Below are positions 1 to 11,200 of a stretch of 64,000 nucleotides of DNA, piece after piece; within the stretch, counting starts at the first letter, position 1, and each line of letters opens with the position of its first letter. The DNA comes from Oreocharis arfaki. Taxonomy: Eukaryota; Chordata; Aves; Passeriformes; Paramythiidae. Below the pieces are notes generated by a model. The model was not told the origin of the DNA. It made no database searches and saw only the letters and a list, made by a program, of their open reading frames with translations. Location: NCBI GenBank assembly GCA_013398015.1, contig VZRR01011463.1, forward strand, positions 1,058,651 through 1,122,650, read 5' to 3'. The position numbers and the translations under genes were made by a program.

Positions 1-2191
1 ATTCAAGAATGAATTTAAATAGAAGTCGCATTTTGCTACTGATCTGGGACAGGTGGGAAGGAAAAGCATCACCTGACTTTATAAAGTGCCCCTCTGACAC
101 CAGTAATGCTGTGTTATTGGAGGAGAAAACAGCCTGAGGTTTTGGATTTTATATTCTTTCTTATATCGGTGTTAATAAGCAATGTGGTAAGATGTGTTTT
201 GTCTGGCTTAGAAGCTATGGTTCCATCTTCCTGGATTATTTGTGTACTTCAATGTTTAATTTTTTGTTTTATCTTTTTGGCTTTATTTTATGAACTGCAG
301 TGTTGCAGAAAAAAGAAATCTTTTGATGTCTGCCTTTCGTTTTGACTTTTTTCTGTCAATTCCAGTTGCTGTAAAATTAGTCAAATTTAAGAAGAGACAG
401 AAACAATGTGATGGTACATAGGAGGGACTGCATGTACTGGAAAGTTGCATTTTAATCAACAAGTATAAAATTTCTTTTGTTAATTGCTACTGTACATCTG
501 GAATCCTATCTGAGTAAAAATAGTAATGGTTTGCTTTTCTGAGACATTCAGCATTGCAAGCTCTGACTTCTGTGCAAGCTGCAAGATCTGAGGTGCTTTT
601 GAAAATCTTGCCAAAATGTCAGAGGAGGAAAGCAAATATATCAAATTACCGCCATGCCTTTATCTTTCAGGGCAGGACAGTGTTGCACGAGGAAAATGGC
701 TTCATTGCCAAACAGATCATCTTTCCTTTCAGAACCCTCCCACCCTGTTCCTGCCTAATCCTCTTCTGACAGGAAAAATACTGTAATAACACCAATACCT
801 TGAGCTGTCAATGTAGATGTGGGGTGCTAAAGCAAACGCTTGCTCGTAGCACTGTGACGCAAGATCGTGTGTAGTAATGGTGAATAAACACTGTGACTGC
901 ACAAGTTTTATATTAAAATTTTGTTATTGTTGTATTCAAATGGGTGAAAGATGCAGGATGTCTGTTTTTTCAAGCTGAGGAGTTGGAGGGAATGCTCTAT
1001 GAGTGTTTCACAGGTTAGACAAGAGAGAGCTCTTCAGGTATACTTCATATGGGATGACCGTATTCCTGTGTCACTGCACCCTTATTGCTGCTCAGAAGGC
1101 ACAGCCCTAGCCTGGGACCTGCTTGACCTACCTGTGAACCACTTACAGCTGAAGAACCACTGGTGCTCATCCTTGTCGCTTTTATACCCAGTATGAATAC
1201 TGACTGAAGGCAAAAACTGTATGAAGTAGGACTGAGGGGAAGCAGCTGCTTTCTGATACTGCCTATAAACTCTTTGGGCAAGGACTTATTGCAGCTAATG
1301 TTTGTGCAGGGCTTTTTAAAAGGTCTGTACTTTGGTGTGCAGGTTCCCATCACTGAAGGGAAGAAAACATGAGCTTTTGTTGCTCAGGTCTTTGAAAATT
1401 GCCCAGTAGTTTCCTGCCCAGTAACATCCTTCGGAAAATTTGCCCAAATTAAGCTTACAAGTACTGTGTTTAAGAGAGGGAGGATGTTCAGGCTTTTAAG
1501 GCATATTCAACAACCATCTTCTGTAGACCAGGCTATTTTGGAAATGTAGCAACTGACTTTTCCGAAAGTCATGCTTCTTCACTTTGGGAAATACTGGAAT
1601 GTGTTTTTCTTGAGTCTTTGTCAGAGAGTTTAACTCAAACAAAGAATCATGAAGAAGTAGGTCTTTAAAGATTTGAAGGGATGGGCTTTAGAGTAAACGT
1701 ATCCTGTTTTTAAGGAAACTGACATTTGTCTATTCATGTTGAACTTCAGGTTTTTGTGCTTTGCATGGTGATGGGAATTAGTTCCAAGCCAGGGTGATGA
1801 TTGATTGAACTGAGTCAACTTTTGTTGAGGTTTCCAAAGCATTGCACAAGAGGTTTGAGGGGAAAAAGTTTGGGGGCATGTGACAGTTAATCACATTAGC
1901 AGTAAGAATGAAGTTTAAGCATACTGTTCAAAATTTTCTCAGTTCTGTGCTGCTCTTTGTTTTAATTAACAATCTCCTGCATAGATTGGGAGCATAAACT
2001 TCTTTCCACTTTAGTCCAATTAAATCATGCTTGGAAGCTGTCAATGGCAGAGGGAACTCCTCCCCACCCCCCTTCTTTTAATTGTTCAGTGAGTCTGTTG
2101 AATAATGAAAGAATTTGCCTGACAGGGTTTTGTAGTGTTTCGTCTTCTTGATGAATTATTGCAGAGGATAGACGACAGTCTTTTGTCGAAA
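1..2191. other. Upstream flank of RRH, no supported gene
   Basis: No reading frame here resembles a known protein and none has convincing splice sites. In human and other amniotes GAR1 lies just upstream of RRH on the same strand, so the left part could be GAR1 3' flank. The glycine/arginine-rich C-terminal coding sequence of GAR1 is not visible, so this is only a synteny argument. The last 200 bases should hold the RRH promoter and 5' UTR. No clear TATA box or CpG-rich block is seen there. Confidence 0.5.
883..888 (+). other. Possible polyadenylation signal of an upstream gene
   Basis: AATAAA occurs here, followed within 60 bases by a T/G-rich stretch of the kind that supports cleavage. It could mark the 3' end of the gene upstream of RRH (GAR1 by synteny). 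AATAAA is common by chance in AT-rich DNA and no coding exon is linked to it. Confidence 0.2.
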
Positions 2192-2297
2192 ATGCATTGG
2201 AATGACTCATCCAATTCCTCAGAAAGTGACAATGAAGCTCATTCAGCCTTCACACAGACTGAGCACAACATAGTTGCAGCTTACTTAATAACAGCAG
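2192..2297 (+). CDS. RRH: RRH coding exon 1
   Basis: Encodes the extracellular N-terminus, with two N-glycosylation sequons, and the start of helix 1 (EHNIVAAYLITAG). It ends in phase 1 at a GTATGG donor. The frame is open upstream to 2135 but contains no ATG before 2192. Confidence 0.95.
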
Positions 2298-5200
2298 GTA
2301 TGGGCATTGGCAAATCGTTGCGTAACTCTTTAAAATAGAACTTGTAGATCTGAACGCTCATTTTGTGTAGTAACAGTGATGGTATTTCGTTTTGTGTTAG
2401 ACAGCTGTCTGATGGCTTTTCTCCATATTTACTGACAAGTTAGCAATCAGCTGCCTGACTGAAATACGCAGAAACATCTGAAGTGTGCAGAAACATCCAA
2501 GTTTTCTGCTCTATATTTGAAGGCAGCATTGTATCTCAAAAAATACATTTTGTTGGTATGTAATTATAGAAGACAGTGAGAATTAATTTCTGCCAGCTTG
2601 CAAAAGAGATAAAAATAGGGCATAGCTGTCACATCTTGCATTTTTCTGTGATGTGCTCGAAGCTATCTTGAGATTTCTCCTGGGCCACATGTTTGTAGTA
2701 ATATATGTGTAGTCTGAGCATGTGAGCGGGTGTCTGTTAGGGGGATGTAAGGGGAAGGGTTGGAATGTGACTTAGAGGGAGGGAGCTGGTCATTAATCAG
2801 AGAAGAGCAGATCCCAGTTGCAGCTGTATTTTTCACCAATGACACGTGTTAGAAAAGCACGCTGTGAAGCTTCACATCGTGTTTGTTCTCTGTGACTGCA
2901 GTGGTCTTTGGCTAAACTTGAATAATTATAGATTTTTTTTCCTCCTCTTAAAAACTTTCTCACTGTATAACCACAAGTGCTTCAGTAGTGCTTTTCTGAA
3001 GCTTTGAGTGCCATGGTAATGAACTATCCACCTAACCAAAACTGAAACCTACTATGTTTAAAAACAGGCTTTCTATACCTTTATTATGGAAAATCAAATC
3101 TGTTTAGTCTTTATTCATTGACTGTGCCACAAATTTTTGCATGCCATAGTTAGATTTTAAAATACTTTGAAGTATTGATGTATTTTACGTTTACATGAGA
3201 TAGTATCGCTGATGGTTGCAGTTAATTTAGCATATATGTCTGAAGTGGTGAGTATCAAGTTGCTGTTCTAGAATTTGGGTTCAAAGACAATAATTTATTT
3301 AAGGTCTTTAGAGAAATTAATAGAACAGCTACACAGATCAGTAGGCTTCTTAAGGAGCTGTAGAGATAGATAACGATCAAGTATTGGAAGCTGAGGTGTA
3401 CCTCTTACATTTTTACTAAAATTGATTACGTTGTATGTAACGAGGTGATATTTTCAGAGAGTTTTGACCAGCTGGTGTTCAAGATCAAAGCTATCACTGA
3501 TGATCAGCTCTTCTTTCTTAATCTGGCATAGAAATTAAATGTCTTGGGGGGAAAAAAAAAGTTGGATAACTTTGTGGTTTTAGGTTTTTCTTTCATTTTT
3601 TATTTCTAATTATAGTTGGGGGAGTCTAATAAATCTTTACTTTCTTAGTGAGAAATGTTTTTGACAATGAAGTCCATAAAGTATTTGGAAGTATGATTGA
3701 TTGCTTTGCCTTACCGCAGCAAATTTCACATCTGGAGGATTTAAGCCTTGTTAATAAGCAGATATATAAGAATAAGGATGAAGTCTGGGTACAGTGTTCA
3801 TCATTATGCCGCTCTTTAAAAAGTTTAAGTGTTTCTCTCTTGTTTTCTGAGACGTAAGTAATTGTTAAGCATTACACTGCTCAGTGTATTCATTTTTGGG
3901 ATGACAACAGGGATACTCAGGCTGCAGCAAGCTATGCTGCCTCATGGATGTCTTTCTGCTTATGGTGGTGAAATGATCTGGTATCATTTTAAAGTGCTGG
4001 CTGGAAAGGTAAATTCCGTGTAACACATGTACCTAATTTTTTTTTATTTTGATGCACTACCCAACATTGCTGTGTTTAGAGCAGATAGTTTAGAGCAGGC
4101 TAAGCTATGTCCCTAAGCACCATATCTACGCATTCCAAGGGATGGCAACTCGACCACTTTCCTGGGCAGCTTGTTCCAATGCTTGATAACTGTTTCAGTG
4201 AAGAAATTCTTCATAATACCCAAAAGTGCTCTTCCCTGGTGCAACTTGAGGCCATTTCCTCTCGCCCTGCTGCTTGTTCCTTGGGAAAAGAGACGGACCC
4301 CCACCTGGCTACACCCTCCTTTCAGGTGGTTGTAAAGAACAATAAGGTCACCCCGAGCCTCCTTTTCTCCAGGCTGAACAGCCCCAGTTCCCTCAGCCAC
4401 TCCTCAAAAGATTTGTGCTCCAGCACTTTGACCAGCTTCGTTGCCCTTTTAATGGCCACTGCTTAACTGCTGCCTGGAGAAACTTTGTTCGTCTGCTTGA
4501 CCTGGTCCTCAGAAATAGAAAAGAGAGCATTTCTTGTATCTACATATTTTTTCTCACTTTCAAGATGGAATCCATCTTCTGTCTTGTATTTTGTTCCTCG
4601 AAACATTCTTTTTTTTCTCTATTATTACTTTATTTTAGTGATACTAGCATTTTTAATGAATATAGGTTCCACTTTTTCCTCCCTGTTTTTTGTTGCCTCC
4701 CCTCTTCCCTCTTACTTTTAAGACGGGACTCTAAATTACTAAATTTAAGTGTGTCTAGAAGGATCTTTCCCTCACCCTGAGGATATGAGTTTACAGTCCT
4801 GTTGTATGTCTGATTTCATTCTTGGTAGCTGTAACATCTGTTAAAACATGCCTCAGAAGAAGTCTGTATTATTAAACTTGTAATTCTCTTTTGCTCCCTC
4901 TCTCCCAAGAGATGACATGCTATCTGTCAACAGGAGAGCTGACAGAACTGGCACTGCAAGTGGTTTTTCTACTATGGTGTTCATTTCAGATCATATCCTC
5001 AGCTCCTTGTTTTTGTTAATTTTAGGAGTACATAGGATCACTGTCATTCCTGAAATGTGTGAATATATGAATATAATAGCTGATGGCATCTGTGTGGCCA
5101 AAAGATATTGGACCTTTAACAGGAAACCTGCAGCTGAGAACAGACATCCTTGGTAGTGTTAAAAGAGAGATAGCCGAGGGTTAATTATGATTTTGCCTCA

Positions 5201-8200
5201 TTTGATTTTAAAATTACTGAATCTGATAAGAGAAATTCTTTAGTGTAGGAGATAGATAGAGTTTAATAAAACGTTGCGGTGAAAATCCTTACTTCAGTTT
5301 CAGGTATAATAAAGAAGGTATCAGGGCAACTGAAAGAAGAGGGTTCTGCTTGTGGAAGTCCACATTCAATATGACAGTCATTCACTGAAGCTCCTTACAG
5401 AATTATTCCTCAGATCTGTGATGACAAAAACTGTCGTATTTCAATTCATAGGTGAAACTTCTAAAATATAAACAAAGCAAAACAAACAAAAAGCCAAACC
5501 AAAAATTCTGAGTGGCATTTCTATGGATACTGGGTTGTTAGACTTTTACCAAAGAAACATTCCACTATGAACTTGTAGTTTAAAGTTCCCAGGCTATACA
5601 AATATTTGTAAGTTTAGGATTTGGTTCAGTGTTACTATAGCAGCTGTGCCAGACTAAGGAATCTATGAAAAACTTATAAATTCCTCTTATTATTTGCAAG
5701 TTATTTTTTTAATGTGTGTCTTTGCTTGAACATGTTTGAATTCTCCCTTGTATTGATAAGGGCTGTGAGTCTTGTCTCTGCTGAGGTGCAAGGTGGAGTT
5801 CTTAACCTTACTAACTGTTTGACAGTTTGTATTAATAGTGGGTTAATAGAAGTTTGGAGGATGAGTTTGCTCTGGATACCTCTGCAACAGGCTGGAGTCC
5901 GAAGAAAATAAAACCACAACAATAAAAGAAAAATTATTTGTGGGAATGCTGTGTAAACTCACTCCAAGAGTGGGCCATAGGATTTGGCTAGGAAATGGGA
6001 ATAGCTGGAGAAAAGAAGGATAAGGAGGACACCAGGATCAGAAAAATCTTCCTGACACACAGTGTCCTGAAGAATGTTCTGGGCATCTTGAGGAGCTTTA
6101 AATTCAAAGCAAATTTCAGAGGGATTGGATGTGAAGAGAGGAGAATGTATGTCTTAGCTTAGTTTGTTGCAGCTCTTTGAGTCCTGGCCGTTTCTTGGGT
6201 TGCCTGATAATAGATTTCAGATGAGGTTTGAGCCAAGCCAGACCAAAAAGGTTGAAAACACACAGGTTAGTGGGGCAGGAGCAAATTCAGTGCAGAGCTG
6301 GACTTTTCCCATGGCTGTGACACAGCCCTAGAGCTGTGGAGGAGATAGCTCTGGTGCAGGCCCAGCCATGCTGCTGTGCAAATCATCCAGACTGCTTGAC
6401 AAGGCTTAGAAAATACAATTTACAGCAACCTGAAAAAACTCCAATGCTGGCACAGCTTTGGGACCTCATGAGCAGAGAGAGGAGTTTGTCTGTTTGGAAT
6501 AGTGATATCAAAGTCAAAATTTCTGTATCCCTTTTGCCCAGGATTATTTTCTGAATGCACAGTGGAAGCTATCTGCCCAGAATAGAAACCCTCAGGTATT
6601 GGCAGGGGCTTTCTGCTAGATCAGGTGCATAAGTGTTTTTTTCCAACACTTTTTTTGCCAGTCACCAACCTGCATCCTTCTTTACCATGGAGGTCAGCGC
6701 TGTACTCAGTGGCTAGAGTGTTTGAAGTGTAATCCGAGGTGCGTTTGAATTTCTGCTATGCTTGTTGTCCTTGCATTGAAAGTCCCAGGTTTGGCAAATG
6801 CTCCGCTGTTGGCACTTACTGAATCCAAGTGAAAGTTGCCTAGTTGGAAAAGCCTTTTTCTCCTTTTCTGATGTCTATCCTCTTTGCAAAATTGCACTTG
6901 GCTTGAAAATAAAGCTTGTTTGGGACTTATATATTACAATAGGCTGCATTTTCTTCTGCATGTGTATTACAGGCTGGTATGTATCTTTGGTAAAGTTTTC
7001 CTTTTTCTGTTTTTACAGGAGTGATAAGCATTTTCAGTAACATTGTTGTGTTAGGCATCTTTGTTAAGTACAAAGAGCTTCGAACAGCAACCAACGCAAT
7101 TATTATCAACTTGGCTTTTACTGACATTGGTGTTAGTGGCATTGGTTACCCCATGTCTGCTGCCTCAGACCTGCATGGAAGCTGGAAATTTGGATATACT
7201 GGATGCCAGGTATTGCAATTCAGTCAGAGAGAATGTTTTGAGCACTTGAAAGCAAAATGAGACATAAGTGATGGGTCTACCTCGTGTTCTTTTAAGAGAT
7301 AAAGCGGAGATGCAGAATTTGACTTTGGACCTGTAGCTGATTTTCTGTGATGTCAGCAATACCTGGAGACAGTATTTCGTGTGAATTTCACTTTAAGCTT
7401 GTATTTACAATCTGAAAACACTGAAGTGTAACCTTGTATCTATCAACTAGACATTTTAAAATTGCTTTAAGAAGGCTTACAAAATCAAATCCTGAAATTA
7501 AGGTGGTTATAGTAGCACACGCACATTTGATGACTTAGCTCATAGTTAAAAGACTTTAATTGTGGCTATGATTTTGATGGTGAGCTTGACAGATCTTGGT
7601 GATTTCTGCTTGGCAAATGCAACTCCTTTTTGGATGGGACCTATAGGATATCCAAAGTGAAGGCCTCTAAAGCTCTTGGTCTCCATTTAAGTCTTAGCCT
7701 AATTTTAATAGCTGTTTATTTTTAAGAATAGACTGACTGAAAAACATATACCTCCATAGCAGAGAGATGGTGGCCTTTGCTCACTGTATATTGTGATTTT
7801 AATTTACATTATTGATAGACTGTTGGGCTTTAGGGCCTGGGAATTAGTGTAGTAAAGGCGTATACTGGAAATGTGTCGTAAGGCAAACATTTTGGACATT
7901 TATGTAACAGATGCTTATCAAAATCTGACAGCGCTTGTCTCAGTAGGCAGTTACTTCAAGCTCAAACTTCAGTCACTGCTTGCCAGGAAGCCTCACTTCT
8001 AACATCTTTGGATCTGGATTGCCTTGTGGTGTGTTCAGGTTGAGGCGAGATCTCGCTACCAAGGCTTTGAGAGTTAAAACCACTCGAAGCCCAACTCATG
8101 CCAACCTAAACCGAATGAATGCTGTGATCTGAGACAGCTGAATGCCATGTGGTTCTACCATAACTGCTGGTGCCATGTGCTCTGGCTCAGGGCTCTGTGT

Positions 8201-11200
8201 TTCTGGGGTGCCAGTGGTAACACAGCCCTCCCTTCGTGGTCAGGCTTCCCGTGGGATGGGGGGGCAGATGCATTTGGAGCATGCTGGGATTGCAGCATGT
8301 GTCACTCTGTGCAAGAGATCTGACACACACGAAAATGGAGCCTGAGAGGATGAATCAGTGGGCCATAGCTGTGAGATAAGTATACAACAGATGAGAGAGT
8401 GATAATTCAGAGCCTCACATTTGCTAAAGCTGTAACTCTTTCTGATGGACCAAATGCTCCCCGGGTTTCCTTAACATACATTGAAAACATGAAATAAACC
8501 CCTCCAAACTCTGAACCTCAAAATTTACTTATTGAAGGACAGTGTTTCTTTTATTTTGAGACTGCTGTCTTTATGCTTTCTAATGTGAACACAAGCAGGT
8601 GCTTTTGAAATATCTGCTTTTTAATGAGCCAGCTTCAAATTGCCTGCATTGAATTAGTTCCTTCAGGACCTTGCTTATGGAAGAGAACTTTGGCTGAATT
8701 GTGTTGATTCAGTACACAGATTTTTGCTTGTGTCTTTGAAAGATTTATCAGAAATTATTTTCCTGTTTGTTTGTTTTAATTTCAGATCTATGCTGCCTTA
8801 AATATCTTTTTTGGGATGGCAAGTATTGGTTTGCTGACTGTTGTTGCTGTTGACCGTTACCTGACCATCTGCAGGCCTGATATAGGTACTGTACTAAGGG
8901 TCAAAAATCAGTCCCTGTTGGGGGGAATAAAATTCTGATTTGTTTATATTGTTTTCTCATGAATGACTCCATAATTACAGCGCTGGGCATAACTTGAACC
9001 TACAGTACCTGGTTAAGTAAGTTATCTAGCTGGCATACTGCTTGTTAAAATGAAAACTTCATCATTAGGCTGTTACTCTGTTTATAAATTGTGTTTTCAT
9101 GGCCATTTTCAGTCTTTAGAGGGCCACATCCATACAGAGAAGTATACAAGAAGCCTCTGGCTGTGTGAGGTTTTGACCTGCATCAAGCAGGTTTGTGCCT
9201 CTGTTGTTGTGTTAACACCACCCTGGGTGTTTGTCTCTCCTCTCTTACAGCTGTGTTGTAACAGTTAATTCCTCCCCTGCAATCTTCCAAGGATGTACTT
9301 GAATGCACTGTTGCATAATAAGCTTTTGGCGTGGGGCTGGGATCAGGTGTTGCCTGTGTGCTGAGTGTTGGAATGGGTGATGGTGTTCAAGGGGCTTTAA
9401 AGGCTGCAAGGGCTGAGATGCCAGTCAGCAGAATGAACCAGGTATGCTACAGTGTTTGGGACTGCAAGCCTTGGAAAGGGTCTTTGTTAACCCATTATGT
9501 GCTTGCTGGAAGCCACCTGTCACTCTAGTTTGACACTGGAAAGGAGCAGCAGATGAGAACTGTTTGTGACTGTCTGTGCTTGGCCGCAGGAAGAAGAATG
9601 ACCGCCCGTAGCTATGCCACTCTCATCCTTGCTGCTTGGATAAATGCAGTCTTCTGGGCTTCCATGCCTGCTGCAGGCTGGGCCAGCTACGCTCCGGACC
9701 CCACTGGGGCAACGTGCACAGTAAATTGGAGGAAAAATGATGCGTAAGATTCCCACTCACACTTTCTTTTAACTTTGCTGGCTCACTGAAGCCTAAGATC
9801 GTTTAATTCACTGCTGTATGAGCTTTCATACTACTTATGAGCTTTTCAAATGACTTCTTTCTGAAGTATGAAGCAAAATTTTAAAAAATAATTTAAAACA
9901 ATAGAAATAACATAGAGCAAGCCTAGAAAAAACCCCCATAGGAACTGAGCCATGCTTCAAAACTGAAATACTTGTAGTTTCTAATAAAAAAAAAAGGATA
10001 AGCTAAAGAAAAATTTCCATATTATTTTAGAGCTTGTTGTAAAATTTCATAATCAAATCAAAAGACCAGATTCTTTGGTAACTTTTCCTGGATGGCTATT
10101 TGTAAGTTACTCTGTTTTGTTTTTCTGTCTTATCAGGTCCTTTATTTCCTACACAATGAGTGTAATTGCTGTTAATTTTGTTGTACCCTTAACAGTCATG
10201 TTTTACTGTTATTACAATGTTTCCCGGACAATGAAACAATATGCCAGCAGTAACTGCCTGGAGAGCATTAACATAGATTGGTCTGACCAAGTAGATGTGA
10301 CAAAGGTAAATGAGTGCATGTTTTGTTTTAAGCAAGTTCTTTTGTGTTAAAGTCCTCATGGCAAAGGAGCGGTGCAGCCTTTTAAGCATTTTGGTTTTCT
10401 ACATTCCCCCTTTTCTTTCATACTAAATACTAGTTATACTGAGCCTTGGTGAAAACTCTTGGCTTGGCTTATCATACTAGATTCTGTAATTTTGGCCTGA
10501 TACTCCTTCCAGATGAATAGCCGCTTTGAAGGCTGGGAACATTGCGAATTTTCCTTGCCTCTCTCCTCTGTCTTTACCTAGAAATGTACCTCTGAAGTGC
10601 CCTAGGAAAACTTTTTACTCTGTGTCTACAAAGTCTTTAGGCTTTCTGCTTTGTTCACCTGATGAGTCTGGTCTGAAATGGATTGATCAACTCGTGGCCT
10701 AGGAATGAGAGTGCATTTCCAGCTCCCAAGCTGTGTGATTCCAATCCTTTGTTCTTTTCGGTCTGTTGAGCTTATCTCTTATGTAAGCAGTAGCAAATGT
10801 GAGTTATGGCATGAAATTATATATCCTGCCTGAAAGGTTGACAATCTTTTAATGTATAAAAGTCCTTGAGAAATCTTGAAGTTCACCAGCTCCTTTGATT
10901 TAGTGTAAAGATGTGATTTATGGTTGGGCATGATGAAAAAGTGAGAGAGAACTGGACAGAAGAGTATGTACCTATGTTTTTGAATTACCTATCAGTGCAA
11001 ACTTAGCATTCCTTGGAAAGCTTTCTCATTGCTTAGTTCTGAAGAATAGTATTTTTACCTAAAAATAGTAATCTGAGTGCTTTACTTTTGTGAACAACTT
11101 TCAGAATACTTGAAACTGATTCAGTTTCAAGTTATTCAGTTAAAAATTTAGACTCATGTTTGTGATGAAAATGCTTTTTTCCTAATTTGCAGTCGAAGAC

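Larger units (their letters stand above)
2298..7018 (+). other. RRH: RRH intron 1
   Basis: A 4.7-kb GT-AG intron with a T-rich tract before the acceptor TTTTACAG. It carries a CR1 fragment at 4095-4465 and an A/C-rich patch near 5466-5508. I see no supported exon or RNA gene elsewhere in it. Confidence 0.9.

Noticed and set aside
2135..2191. Upstream in-frame extension of RRH exon 1
   Set aside because: The open frame begins at GTG, not ATG, and mammalian peropsin aligns from the ATG at 2192.
1..2191. GAR1 coding exons expected by synteny
   Set aside because: No glycine/arginine-rich or other GAR1-like sequence is visible, so only its 3' flank could be present.
4113..4400. Minus-strand reading frame with a KHWNKLP motif
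   Set aside because: It is the C-terminal part of a CR1 ORF2 remnant, not a host gene.
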